Below are positions 57,783 through 64,000 of a stretch of DNA of 64,000 bases, piece after piece. The position numbers were made by a program, and so were the translations under genes. The notes under the pieces were generated by a model that worked only from the letters and a program-made list of their open reading frames with translations, made no database searches and was not told the origin of the DNA. Origin of the DNA: Hymenobacter plasmatis (lineage in GTDB: Bacteria; Bacteroidota; Bacteroidia; Cytophagales; Hymenobacteraceae); contig NZ_JAJFAW010000003.1 of the NCBI RefSeq assembly GCF_020711255.1, forward strand, positions 1 through 64,000, given 5' to 3'. The first letter of the stretch is position 1; each line of letters opens with the position of its first letter.

Positions 57783-58891
57783 GAGTAGAAGGGTACTTTG
57801 CTCTCGACTACGCCATTCCGACGCGGTTCATCATTCCGCCACTCAGTCACTCACCCGTGGACATCTCCCGCAAAAAGCCGTCTTATCCCCTTACGCCGGA
57901 ACTGCGCCAGTACCTGCGCGATTACGACCGGGAGGCACCGCTGCCCATTACCTACGAGGACCTGCGGCACTTCAGCAATTCGTTTCCGTTGCTCGACCGC
58001 ACGGGGAACGATACGCTTTGGCAAACGGTGTTTTTTGAGCCCCAGGCGCTGCGCGAGCTTAGCCAGGGCCTTACCGAAGTGTATGCGCTGCTGAAAACGG
58101 CCGGCGACCTCTCGTTTACCGAGCACCTCATTGCCGACCGCATCGACTACTGCCAGTTCGGCAATTCCAACCCGTTTCGGGTGCGCATCGTCAACCAGTT
58201 CAACGACAACTACGACTACTTCTACGTGAAGAAGGCCGATGCCTCGCGCCTCTACGGCCTCGAGCTGGAGCACCTGCTGTCGCCCAATTCCATGAACTTC
58301 CTGGTGCACGGCGATACGCTCATCGAAGAGCACATTGCGGGCATACCCGGCGACGACTTCATTCGGCTGCGGCTCAGCCAGCCCCACATCAACCAGGTGC
58401 GCATTGCCAAGGAGTTTGTCAAGTTCAACGAGCGCTGCTTCGTGCGCCTGCTCGGCGACATGCGCGCCTACAACTACGTCATCGACGTCACACCGGACTT
58501 CGAGGACGAGCAGTACCGCGTGCGGGCCATCGACTTCGACCAGCAGAGCTATGAGGGCCGCCGGATAATGTACCTGCCGCAGTTTTTTAAGGACAACGCC
58601 GCCGTGGTGGAAATGTGCGCCCGCCTGCTCAAGCCCGAAACCCTGCGCCAGTACCAAACCGAAGAGCGCGCCCTGATGGCCCGCCGGGCCCGCGCCGAGC
58701 GCCACCGCCTGCGCGACCTACTCGACGTGATGCGCCGCCACGACCTGGCCCCACCCGAAAAAGTAGCCCAACTCAAAGCCGAACTGAACCGCTTCCACCG
58801 CACCGAGGCATTCGATAAATGCGACTCGATGGGCGACGTGGTGCGCCAGAACCTGTGGCTCATGCTCGGGGCCAGCGCCAAACCTGCTTGA
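57773..58891 (+). CDS. Conserved hypothetical protein, about 344-372 residues
   Basis: I do not recognise a named family. An ATG at 57773 lies inside the palindromic repeat, and the first 28 codons look non-native. GTG at 57857 (VDISRKKPSYPLTPELRQYL) is a more likely start, giving 344 residues. The body is acidic and aromatic (YEDLRHFSNSFPLLDRTGND, FRVRIVNQFNDNYDYFYVKK, VIDVTPDFEDEQYRVRAIDFDQQSYEG) with a basic helical region (MARRARAERHRLRDLLDVMRRHD) near the end. The AIDFDQ segment recalls kinase-like metal sites, but other motifs are missing. Probably cytoplasmic. Confidence 0.72.
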   Translation: MTDGVEGYFALDYAIPTRFIIPPLSHSPVDISRKKPSYPLTPELRQYLRDYDREAPLPITYEDLRHFSNSFPLLDRTGNDTLWQTVFFEPQALRELSQGLTEVYALLKTAGDLSFTEHLIADRIDYCQFGNSNPFRVRIVNQFNDNYDYFYVKKADASRLYGLELEHLLSPNSMNFLVHGDTLIEEHIAGIPGDDFIRLRLSQPHINQVRIAKEFVKFNERCFVRLLGDMRAYNYVIDVTPDFEDEQYRVRAIDFDQQSYEGRRIMYLPQFFKDNAAVVEMCARLLKPETLRQYQTEERALMARRARAERHRLRDLLDVMRRHDLAPPEKVAQLKAELNRFHRTEAFDKCDSMGDVVRQNLWLMLGASAKPA

Positions 58892-58945
58892 GGGCCATTT
58901 AAAGGAGCACGGCATTAAGACAATGGCCTAAAGCTGGTTGTCTCT

Positions 58946-58994
58946 AGCCCAACAAAAAACGCCTGCTTATCCAGCAGGCGTTTTTTGTTGGGCT
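58946..58994. terminator. Perfect 22-bp hairpin terminator
   Basis: AGCCCAACAAAAAACGCCTG (from 58946, arm to 58967) is fully complementary to 58973-58994 around a 5-nt loop. It can serve both the plus-strand gene before it and the CDGSH gene on the minus strand. Confidence 0.87.
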
Positions 58995-59070
58995 GAGTTC
59001 TGAAATCAATCGGCTAGAAAAGGCTGACGCTTCTTAAAAGCAGCACATTCGCAAAGCCAACGGAGTTGGG

Positions 59071-59295
59071 CTAAACTTTAGGCGCAGGCAAATCGAACGC
59101 CACCGCGGCGTGCTCGAAGTGCCCTTTGTGCGAGCCATCGCAGAACGGCTTCTGCTTGGATAAGCCGCAGCGGCAGATGCTGACGCGCTGACGGCCGCCC
59201 AGCCCGTACGGCTGGCCTTCGGCGTCAACGATTTCAATGTCTTCGCCCTCTACGCGGAGGGAGCCATTGGAAAGAACGGTGATTTTGGTGGGCAT
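59071..59295 (-). CDS. CDGSH iron-sulfur protein
   Basis: The 74-residue protein has one CDGSH motif, CRCGLSKQKPFCDGSH, with ligands Cys41, Cys43, Cys52 and His56 for a [2Fe-2S] cluster. The N-terminal half (ITVLSNGSLRVEGEDIEIVD) forms the small beta part found in bacterial MitoNEET-like proteins. No membrane anchor is present. Its role may be electron or cluster transfer, but neighbours do not help. Confidence 0.92.
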   Translation of the reverse strand: MPTKITVLSNGSLRVEGEDIEIVDAEGQPYGLGGRQRVSICRCGLSKQKPFCDGSHKGHFEHAAVAFDLPAPKV

Positions 59296-59406
59296 GGGAT
59301 TGGGTAAAATGAAAAAGTTAAGAATTGAGCCAAAACATGAATACGCGGAACGGTAAAAGAGGGGTAGGAAAGCCTCTGTTCATTGCCGTGCCTGCTTCCT
59401 GCTGGG

Positions 59407-59934
59407 CTAAAGCGCCTTGCGCATGATGTAGTCGTTCATGAAGTACGGCCCAATGGGCACGTCGACCTCGCGGTGGCGGGCAAACCCGCGCCGCTCGTAA
59501 AAGGCAATGGCGGGGTTGTAGCGGTTCACGTTCAGGTCCAGGAACTTGCCACCGGCTTCGCGGGCGGCGTTTTCTACGGCCTCGATGAGGTGCACGCCCA
59601 GACCCTGGCCTTGCCGGGTGGGCAGTACATATATTTTGTGCAGCTTGTAGCCGGCTTCCCCGTCTTCCTCGGCGGGCTGGGGGCTGAAGGAGGCAAACCC
59701 GGCCGGCTCGCCCGCCACGTAGGCCAGTAGAAACGAATGGTGCTGCTCCGCCATCTGCCGCTTGAGCGAGGCCGGCGTGTAGATGACGCGGTACATGTAA
59801 TCAATCTGCTCGCGCGAGATGATGAACCGGTACGTGGGCTCCCATGTAGCCTCGGCCAGCTGAATAATCGTCGGGATGTCGTTGAGCGTGGCGGGCTCAA
59901 TGCGCGGCGGCGCGGTAGGGGCGTCAGAAGTCAT
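59407..59934 (-). CDS. GNAT family N-acetyltransferase
   Basis: The 175-residue enzyme starts at ATG 59934 (MTSDAPTAPPRIEPAT). The acetyl-CoA motif A is KIYVLPTRQGQGLGVHLIEAV with the Q/RxxGxG loop RQGQGLG. Motif B follows as LDLNVNRYNPAIAFYERRGF. PATLNDIPTIIQLAEATW and YVAGEPAGFASFS are the other typical strands. It transfers acetyl to an amine on a small molecule or protein; the substrate is not known. Confidence 0.9.
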   Translation of the reverse strand: MTSDAPTAPPRIEPATLNDIPTIIQLAEATWEPTYRFIISREQIDYMYRVIYTPASLKRQMAEQHHSFLLAYVAGEPAGFASFSPQPAEEDGEAGYKLHKIYVLPTRQGQGLGVHLIEAVENAAREAGGKFLDLNVNRYNPAIAFYERRGFARHREVDVPIGPYFMNDYIMRKAL

Positions 59935-60051
59935 AAGCGGCAAAACACGAAATTGCGGCGAAAAAACTGAAACCGAACCGCGGGTTTCAATACGGTTGGC
60001 CCGTTCATTGCGTTAACACCCCCGTAATCTCGACATTCTTCCTTCTTTCTC

Positions 60052-60525
60052 ATGAAATCTGCACCTATCTTTTTGTTGCTCCTTGCCGGTCTACCCTTCA
60101 GTGGCCACGCCCAGTCCCGTACCACGGCCGATAGCATGCGCCAGCGTGGCGAGCTCACCGGCGCCCGGCCTTCCGGCGATTTGCTGGCCAAGCCCCGCAC
60201 TGCACCGGCTGCCAGCCGCACCACCACTTCTTCCGACCCCATTCAGCAGCACCTGCTGAACTCCGACGTGAACCTGGCCCGGGTAAGCGGCTCCGAGCTG
60301 CCCGACCTCTACGAGCGGTTTATTGCCACTACCCGCGACGAGCGCCGCAAGTGGAGCTACCAGGATTGGGACAATGCCGCCACTGTGCTCGCCCGCCTCA
60401 ACCAGCGCTACGAGAAAGTGCGCACCGAGCTGCCCATCGAGGAGCGCCTGCGCATCCGCACCTACCAGGGCGAGTTTCATACCCTGCGCGGCGCGCGGCA
60501 GGTAAAAGATAAAATCGACGAATAG
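60052..60525 (+). CDS. Small exported hypothetical protein
   Basis: The 157-residue protein has a signal peptide (MKSAPIFLLLLAGLPFSGHA, then QSR). A low-complexity Thr/Arg/Ala stretch (residues 22-62) leads into a helical, charged C-terminal half: DLYERFIATTRDERRKWSYQDWDNAATVLARLNQRYEKVRTEL and LRIRTYQGEFHTLRGARQVKDKI. It looks like a small periplasmic helical-hairpin protein; no family is recognised. It ends 7 bp before the convergent gene. Confidence 0.68.
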   Translation: MKSAPIFLLLLAGLPFSGHAQSRTTADSMRQRGELTGARPSGDLLAKPRTAPAASRTTTSSDPIQQHLLNSDVNLARVSGSELPDLYERFIATTRDERRKWSYQDWDNAATVLARLNQRYEKVRTELPIEERLRIRTYQGEFHTLRGARQVKDKIDE

Positions 60526-60532
60526 CGCCTTG

Positions 60533-61000
60533 CTACTGCGCCGCGGGCAGCACCGCCGTGCTGTCCGCGAGGCTTTTTTGCTGGTGTAGCCACGCCAGGG
60601 CAACGTCCATGTTATCAAACAGCTCAATGGCCATGTGGGGCCGCAGGGCCGCTACAAACGTCTGGGTGGCGAACTGGTTTTCCCGGTCGGGCGAAAACAC
60701 GTATGCCATGGCCTTCACGCCGGCACTCACGGCCAGCGGCAGCCACTCGTACTGCAGCCAGGGCAGGGCCTCGCTCCAGTCGCCACCAGTGTCGCTTTTG
60801 TCGTTCAGTATGTAGGAGTAGTCGAGTTGGTCGCGCCATTGGCCGCCCTGCTGCACGCCACGCACCACCTCGGCGCCGGTGAGGTGCCCGTGCCAGCGCA
60901 CGTACAGCAATTTATCGGCAGGGTAATACATGTATTCTGCCAAGGGAGCCCCGTGGCCATCTTTGAGGGTAAGCAGCTGAGTTGGAGGGGCGGAGCGCAT
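60533..61000 (-). CDS. Small conserved protein (STAS/SpoIIAA-like layout)
   Basis: The 155-residue cytoplasmic protein is not firmly recognised. Its order of elements (EYMYYPADKLLYVRWHGHLT, helix EVVRGVQQGGQW, strand YSYILNDKSDTGGDWSEAL, VKAMAYVFSPD, and the C-terminal helix MDVALAWLHQQ) parallels that of the protein at 51803, so both may belong to one lineage-specific family. There is no signal peptide or catalytic motif. Confidence 0.62.
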   Translation of the reverse strand: MRSAPPTQLLTLKDGHGAPLAEYMYYPADKLLYVRWHGHLTGAEVVRGVQQGGQWRDQLDYSYILNDKSDTGGDWSEALPWLQYEWLPLAVSAGVKAMAYVFSPDRENQFATQTFVAALRPHMAIELFDNMDVALAWLHQQKSLADSTAVLPAAQ

Positions 61001-61079
61001 GGCAGCAGGCAGTAGATACAGAGGAGTTACCCTAATATAGCTGATGCTTAATAAATATGTTGGTTTTCAATCGCGCTGC

Positions 61080-61087
61080 TACCTTTG
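61080..61087 (+). promoter_or_regulatory. Candidate -7 element of the deoxynucleoside kinase gene
   Basis: TACCTTTG matches TAnnTTTG exactly, 39 bp before the start codon. A TTG lies at 61060-61062 with a slightly short 17-bp spacer. Confidence 0.5.
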
Positions 61088-61125
61088 GGGTTCTGCTTTT
61101 CTCTCGTCTTTTTCGTTCGTAGCGC

Positions 61126-61749
61126 ATGCACATTGCCATCGTCGGCAACATTGGGGCCGGTAAAACCACGCTGGCCCATAAGTTGGCCCAGCATTTCCGC
61201 TGGGAAGTATTTTTGGAAGACGTGGACGACAATCCTTATTTGAAGGATTTTTACCACGACATGCCCCGCTGGGCGTTCCACCTCCAGGTGTATTTTCTCA
61301 ACGGCCGCTTCCGCCAGACCCAGCGCATTAAAGAGCTGCAGAAGGCGGGCAAAGGCATCATTCAGGACCGCACCATCTACGAAGATGCTCACATCTTCGC
61401 GGCCAACCTGCACGAGTCGGGCTTGCTCGAAACGCGCGACTACAACAACTACTATGCGTTGTTTGAGTCGATGGTGGACCTGGTTGCGCCGCCCGATTTG
61501 GTGCTCTACCTGCGGGCCGACCTGCCCAAACTCATCAGCCAGATTGAGAAGCGCGGCCGCGACTACGAGAACACCATCAGCATCGAGTACCTCAAGAACC
61601 TCAACGAGCACTACGAGAAGTGGATTGGCACCTACTGCGCCGGCCGCCACCTCATCGTAGACGTGAGCGAGCTGGACTACGTGCGCAATCCCGAAGACCT
61701 CGGCACCATCATCGACAAGATAAATAACACGCTCTTCGGCCTGTTCTAG
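61126..61749 (+). CDS. Deoxynucleoside kinase (deoxyadenosine/deoxyguanosine type)
   Basis: The 207-residue enzyme phosphorylates purine or pyrimidine deoxynucleosides for salvage. The P-loop is GNIGAGKTT (residues 7-15). LEDVDDNPYLKDFYHDMPRWAFHLQVYFL binds the nucleoside, with Asp81-Arg82 in QDRTIYEDAHIFA as the DR motif. RADLPKLISQIEKRGRDYE is the lid region with the conserved Arg pair. It is close in length to bacterial dGK/dAK enzymes and human dGK relatives. It is a single gene with promoter and terminator of its own. Confidence 0.93.
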   Translation: MHIAIVGNIGAGKTTLAHKLAQHFRWEVFLEDVDDNPYLKDFYHDMPRWAFHLQVYFLNGRFRQTQRIKELQKAGKGIIQDRTIYEDAHIFAANLHESGLLETRDYNNYYALFESMVDLVAPPDLVLYLRADLPKLISQIEKRGRDYENTISIEYLKNLNEHYEKWIGTYCAGRHLIVDVSELDYVRNPEDLGTIIDKINNTLFGLF

Positions 61750-61802
61750 CCCAAGGGCCTTGCTCAACGGCTGTCCATTACGAGCCAGCTCCATTTCAAG
61801 AC

Positions 61803-61840
61803 AAAGCCCCGCCGTCGAGTTTCGATAGCGGGGCTTTTTT
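61803..61840. terminator. Hairpin terminator after the deoxynucleoside kinase gene
   Basis: AAAGCCCCGC pairs with GCGGGGCTTT, with a T run following on the plus strand. Confidence 0.75.
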
Positions 61841-61852
61841 CTAGAAATTGAG

Positions 61853-62536
61853 CTATTGACGCTCGGCGATTGGCAGGGCTTCGTTGAAAAAGTCGACCAA
61901 GGGCCGGGCCGCGGCAATGCCGGCTACCACCTTGGCCACAAAATCAGGCGCCAGTACTTCTGCATCGGTGTAAAAGCGGCCCACCCCGTAGGTCTTGAGC
62001 CGCAGCCAGGCCAGGTCGGGGTCGTCGGCGGAGTATCCGCGCGGCGGCCGGGTGAGCTGCGGGCCCGTGGTGGCCACTCCTTCTGGAAAGTACTGCATCA
62101 GGGGCGGCGCCTGCCGCAGCCGGTGAAATTCGGCGCCGTTGTAATGAATCTCCTGCCGGATGGCCGCCAGCATGGCTGGGGTAGGGTGGAAAGTGCCGGC
62201 CCCCAGCCAGCTCCGCCCATCGGGCTGAATGGCCAGGAAATACCCCGCCCGCGGCGCGTGGCGGCCGCCGAGCTTCAGCCCCGCGCCCATGCGGCGCTTG
62301 TAAGGCTCGGGGTCGCGGTGGGCGCGGTCGTTCTTATGCAGCCGAAACATAACATCAGCCGTGGTCAGGCCCATCAGGTCGGGGTCGGTGGCAGCGGCCT
62401 GGGCCAGTACCTGGCGCACTAGTTCGGTGCAGGCGGCGCGGGCCCGCTGGTAGGCGGGGCGGTGGTCCGCCATCCAGGCCGTGGTGTTGTTGGCCGCGAG
62501 TTGGGCCAGAAAGTCGAGCAGAAAGTCCAGTTCCAT
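61853..62536 (-). CDS. DUF2461 family protein
   Basis: The 227-residue protein fits DUF2461 (TIGR02453): LDFLAQLAANNTTAWMADHRPAYQRAR at the N-terminus, then DVMFRLHKNDRAHRDPEPYKRRMGAGLK, AGYFLAIQPDGRSWLGAGTFHP and LRLKTYGVGRFYTDAEVL. The family is widespread with unknown function. It is cytoplasmic. It is convergent with the kinase gene. Confidence 0.9.
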   Translation of the reverse strand: MELDFLLDFLAQLAANNTTAWMADHRPAYQRARAACTELVRQVLAQAAATDPDLMGLTTADVMFRLHKNDRAHRDPEPYKRRMGAGLKLGGRHAPRAGYFLAIQPDGRSWLGAGTFHPTPAMLAAIRQEIHYNGAEFHRLRQAPPLMQYFPEGVATTGPQLTRPPRGYSADDPDLAWLRLKTYGVGRFYTDAEVLAPDFVAKVVAGIAAARPLVDFFNEALPIAERQ

Positions 62537-62652
62537 TAAAAAGCCGGGCGTGGAACCCGGAAAAACAGAACGCTACTGCCGCTGCCAGAGTTGCGGCTCC
62601 CCTTGGCCGGGCGCGTGCATAGCCGCATGCGCCGGCACAAGCACAGCAGGGA

Positions 62653-63477
62653 CTACTTGTAGCTGAGTACCGTTAGCGCGTCGCCTACCCGCAGCCGGCC
62701 GGCACCATACCCGGTCACGTTTTGGCCAAACATGGCGTTGTTATCCACCTGGCGGTAGGTAAACAGGGTGCGCAGCGGGTCGCCCACTGGGCTTTTGATG
62801 GCCGTTTGCTGGTCGATGGTGGTGAGCACGCACCGGCCGCAGCCCCGCACGGCCCGGAAGGGCACGGTGCCAATCTGAAAGTCAGCCCAATTGTCGTCCT
62901 CGTACGCCACGCCGCCCTCAAACACGAGGTTGGGCCGGAAGCGGTTCATGGGCACCGGCTCCGCTAGGCGGGCGTTCAGGTCGGCCAGGGCAGTCTCGCC
63001 TATGAGCAGAAAGGGGTAGGCATCGGCGAAGCTCACCAGCTGGCCTTCGGGGTTAAGCTCGGGCTCTACGTCGCGGCGCACCATGTCCGACATGTACACC
63101 AATCGGCAGGGGCGGCCCAGGGCCTCGGCCATCCACTCGTCGGCTTCGGGCGTGGCGCGCCACGCCCAGGCCATGTCGTCCCAGATGGTGACGAACAGCG
63201 TGCGTTCGGGCGTGGCCTCAAAGGGCACAAACAAGGGCAGCAAATCGGGCCGCTGGCGGTGGCTGATGAGGAAGCCGTTGTAGGCCGGCGCCACGGTGAG
63301 CAACGCCAGCTCCGGCTGCTGCCGCTGGGTCATGAAGCGGTTGCGTTCGTCTACCAGCAGCCAGCGGCGGTCGTACCGCAGGCCGCGGGCCGTTACGTCG
63401 GCTTCGGGCACAGGGTAGCCGCCCAGGGACTTCACGGGGTACAAATAGAGGCCGGTCAGGGTCAGGGCATCAGACAT
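62653..63477 (-). CDS. MOSC domain protein (YcbX/mARC-like)
   Basis: The 274-residue protein starts at ATG 63477 (MSDALTLTGLYLYPVKSLGG). The N-terminal MOSC_N beta-barrel has GLYLYPVKSLGGY and GLRYDRRWLLVDERNRFMTQR. The MOSC domain follows with MNRFRPNLVFEGGVAYEDDNWADFQIG and GCGRCVLTTIDQQT, where the Cys of GRC fits the molybdenum ligand of mARC-type enzymes. It likely reduces N-hydroxylated compounds using molybdenum cofactor. It lacks the C-terminal ferredoxin domain of E. coli YcbX. Confidence 0.9.
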   Translation of the reverse strand: MSDALTLTGLYLYPVKSLGGYPVPEADVTARGLRYDRRWLLVDERNRFMTQRQQPELALLTVAPAYNGFLISHRQRPDLLPLFVPFEATPERTLFVTIWDDMAWAWRATPEADEWMAEALGRPCRLVYMSDMVRRDVEPELNPEGQLVSFADAYPFLLIGETALADLNARLAEPVPMNRFRPNLVFEGGVAYEDDNWADFQIGTVPFRAVRGCGRCVLTTIDQQTAIKSPVGDPLRTLFTYRQVDNNAMFGQNVTGYGAGRLRVGDALTVLSYK

Positions 63478-63557
63478 GGCACAAAGGTAGGCGAGGCCAT
63501 GGGGTAACCGCCGCACCCCTGGCCGGGCAGTGCACTAACTGCTCATTCTTTTCAACG

Positions 63558-64000
63558 TCACTCCACCAACAGCAAATCGGCTTCCCGCACATACGCCTCC
63601 CGCTGCTGCCACCGCACCCGGTACCAAATATCCTGGCGGCCCAGCACCAGCAGGCGGTCGCCGATGGCAGCAGTACTTATCCACGCGGCGCCGGCGCTGG
63701 GCCCAGCCATGAGCACTGTGCCGGCCCGCGCCACTAGTCCCGCCGGCTTCGGCCGCAGGAAGTGCAGGTAAATACCCACCAGCCCCACGCAAGCCGCGTA
63801 GCCCAGCCAGGCCGTGCGCGGGCTCCGGCGCCATAGCAGCCAGATGGCGCCTACCACGGCCCCGGCCAGCAGTGCCTGCAAGCCGGGGTAGTAGTAGCGC
63901 TGGGCTTGCACCCGCAGTTCCTGCTGCCACGTGGCTGGGTAGCCCACCAGCCGGTGCTGGGCCGCTAGGCTAGCCAACTGCCGCCAAGTATGCACCCGGG
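63558..64000 (-). CDS. Membrane protein with C-terminal SH3-like domain (partial)
   Basis: The frame ends at 63558 and is open to the right edge, so the N-terminus is missing. Two hydrophobic helices (LQALLAGAVVGAIWLLW and GYAACVGLVGIYLHFL) are preceded by QELRVQAQRYYYPG. After them comes an SH3-like segment: AGTVLMAGPSAGAAWISTAAIGDRLLVLGRQDIWYRVRWQQREAYVREADLLLVE. The layout resembles the C-terminal part of Bacteroidota BatE-like tetratricopeptide proteins, but the diagnostic N-terminal repeats would lie outside the window. The domain call is good; the family call is inference. Confidence 0.65.
   Translation of the reverse strand, partial: RVHTWRQLASLAAQHRLVGYPATWQQELRVQAQRYYYPGLQALLAGAVVGAIWLLWRRSPRTAWLGYAACVGLVGIYLHFLRPKPAGLVARAGTVLMAGPSAGAAWISTAAIGDRLLVLGRQDIWYRVRWQQREAYVREADLLLVE

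Overview
The window looks like a chromosome segment of a high-GC member of the Bacteroidota, most likely Hymenobacter or a close relative (inference from content). The signs are a SusC/SusD pair, type IX secretion C-terminal sorting domains, TonB-dependent receptors with carboxypeptidase-like N-terminal domains, M13 peptidases, a BLUF protein, promoters of the Bacteroidota type (TTG, about 19-20 bp, TAnnTTTG), and intergenic regions full of palindromic repeats. No rRNA, CRISPR array, phage module or replication origin was seen.

Layout. 1-356: end of an IS5-type element running off the left edge. 498-4564: housekeeping genes (YciO/YrdC-like protein, MltG, a thioesterase, a YihY-type membrane protein) and two tRNA-Ser genes. 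4706-6145: APC-type amino acid permease. 6146-11957: two paralogous secreted type IX proteins, each behind a matching promoter and a long leader of about 270 nt in which some hairpins keep their shape while their bases change; a broken sorting-domain remnant lies between them. 11998-23884: a polysaccharide utilisation locus with SusC, SusD, four GH43 enzymes and a clan GH-A glycosidase, probably for arabinose- or xylose-containing plant polysaccharide. 23992-26544: phospholipase C-like protein and a type IX secreted helical protein. 26738-33082: tripartite RND efflux operon, interrupted by a four-helix-bundle gene cassette with inverted repeats. 33264-39447: alkyltransferase-like protein, two tandem orphan secreted proteins and a TonB-dependent receptor. 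39597-40831: two-component pair whose regulator has no output domain. 41418-43141: exonuclease VII. 43529-50128: three tandem M13 peptidases. 50306-64000: mixed single genes (BLUF, cyclophilin, S1/P1-like hydrolase, CinA, amidohydrolase, ACBP, CDGSH, GNAT, deoxynucleoside kinase, DUF2461, MOSC), several small hypotheticals and repeats.

How parts work together. SusCD should import oligosaccharides that the surface GH43 lipoproteins release, with periplasmic GH43/GH-A enzymes finishing the job; a strong hairpin between susD and the downstream GH43 genes probably lowers their expression. The adaptor, permease and TolC-like genes form one export pump. XseA and XseB together form exonuclease VII.

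The observations most worth following are the paired structured leaders (6564-10110), the four-helix-bundle cassette inside the efflux operon (31412-31864), the M13 triplication with patches of identical DNA, and the nested palindromic repeats. All family assignments come from reading motifs, not from database searches.
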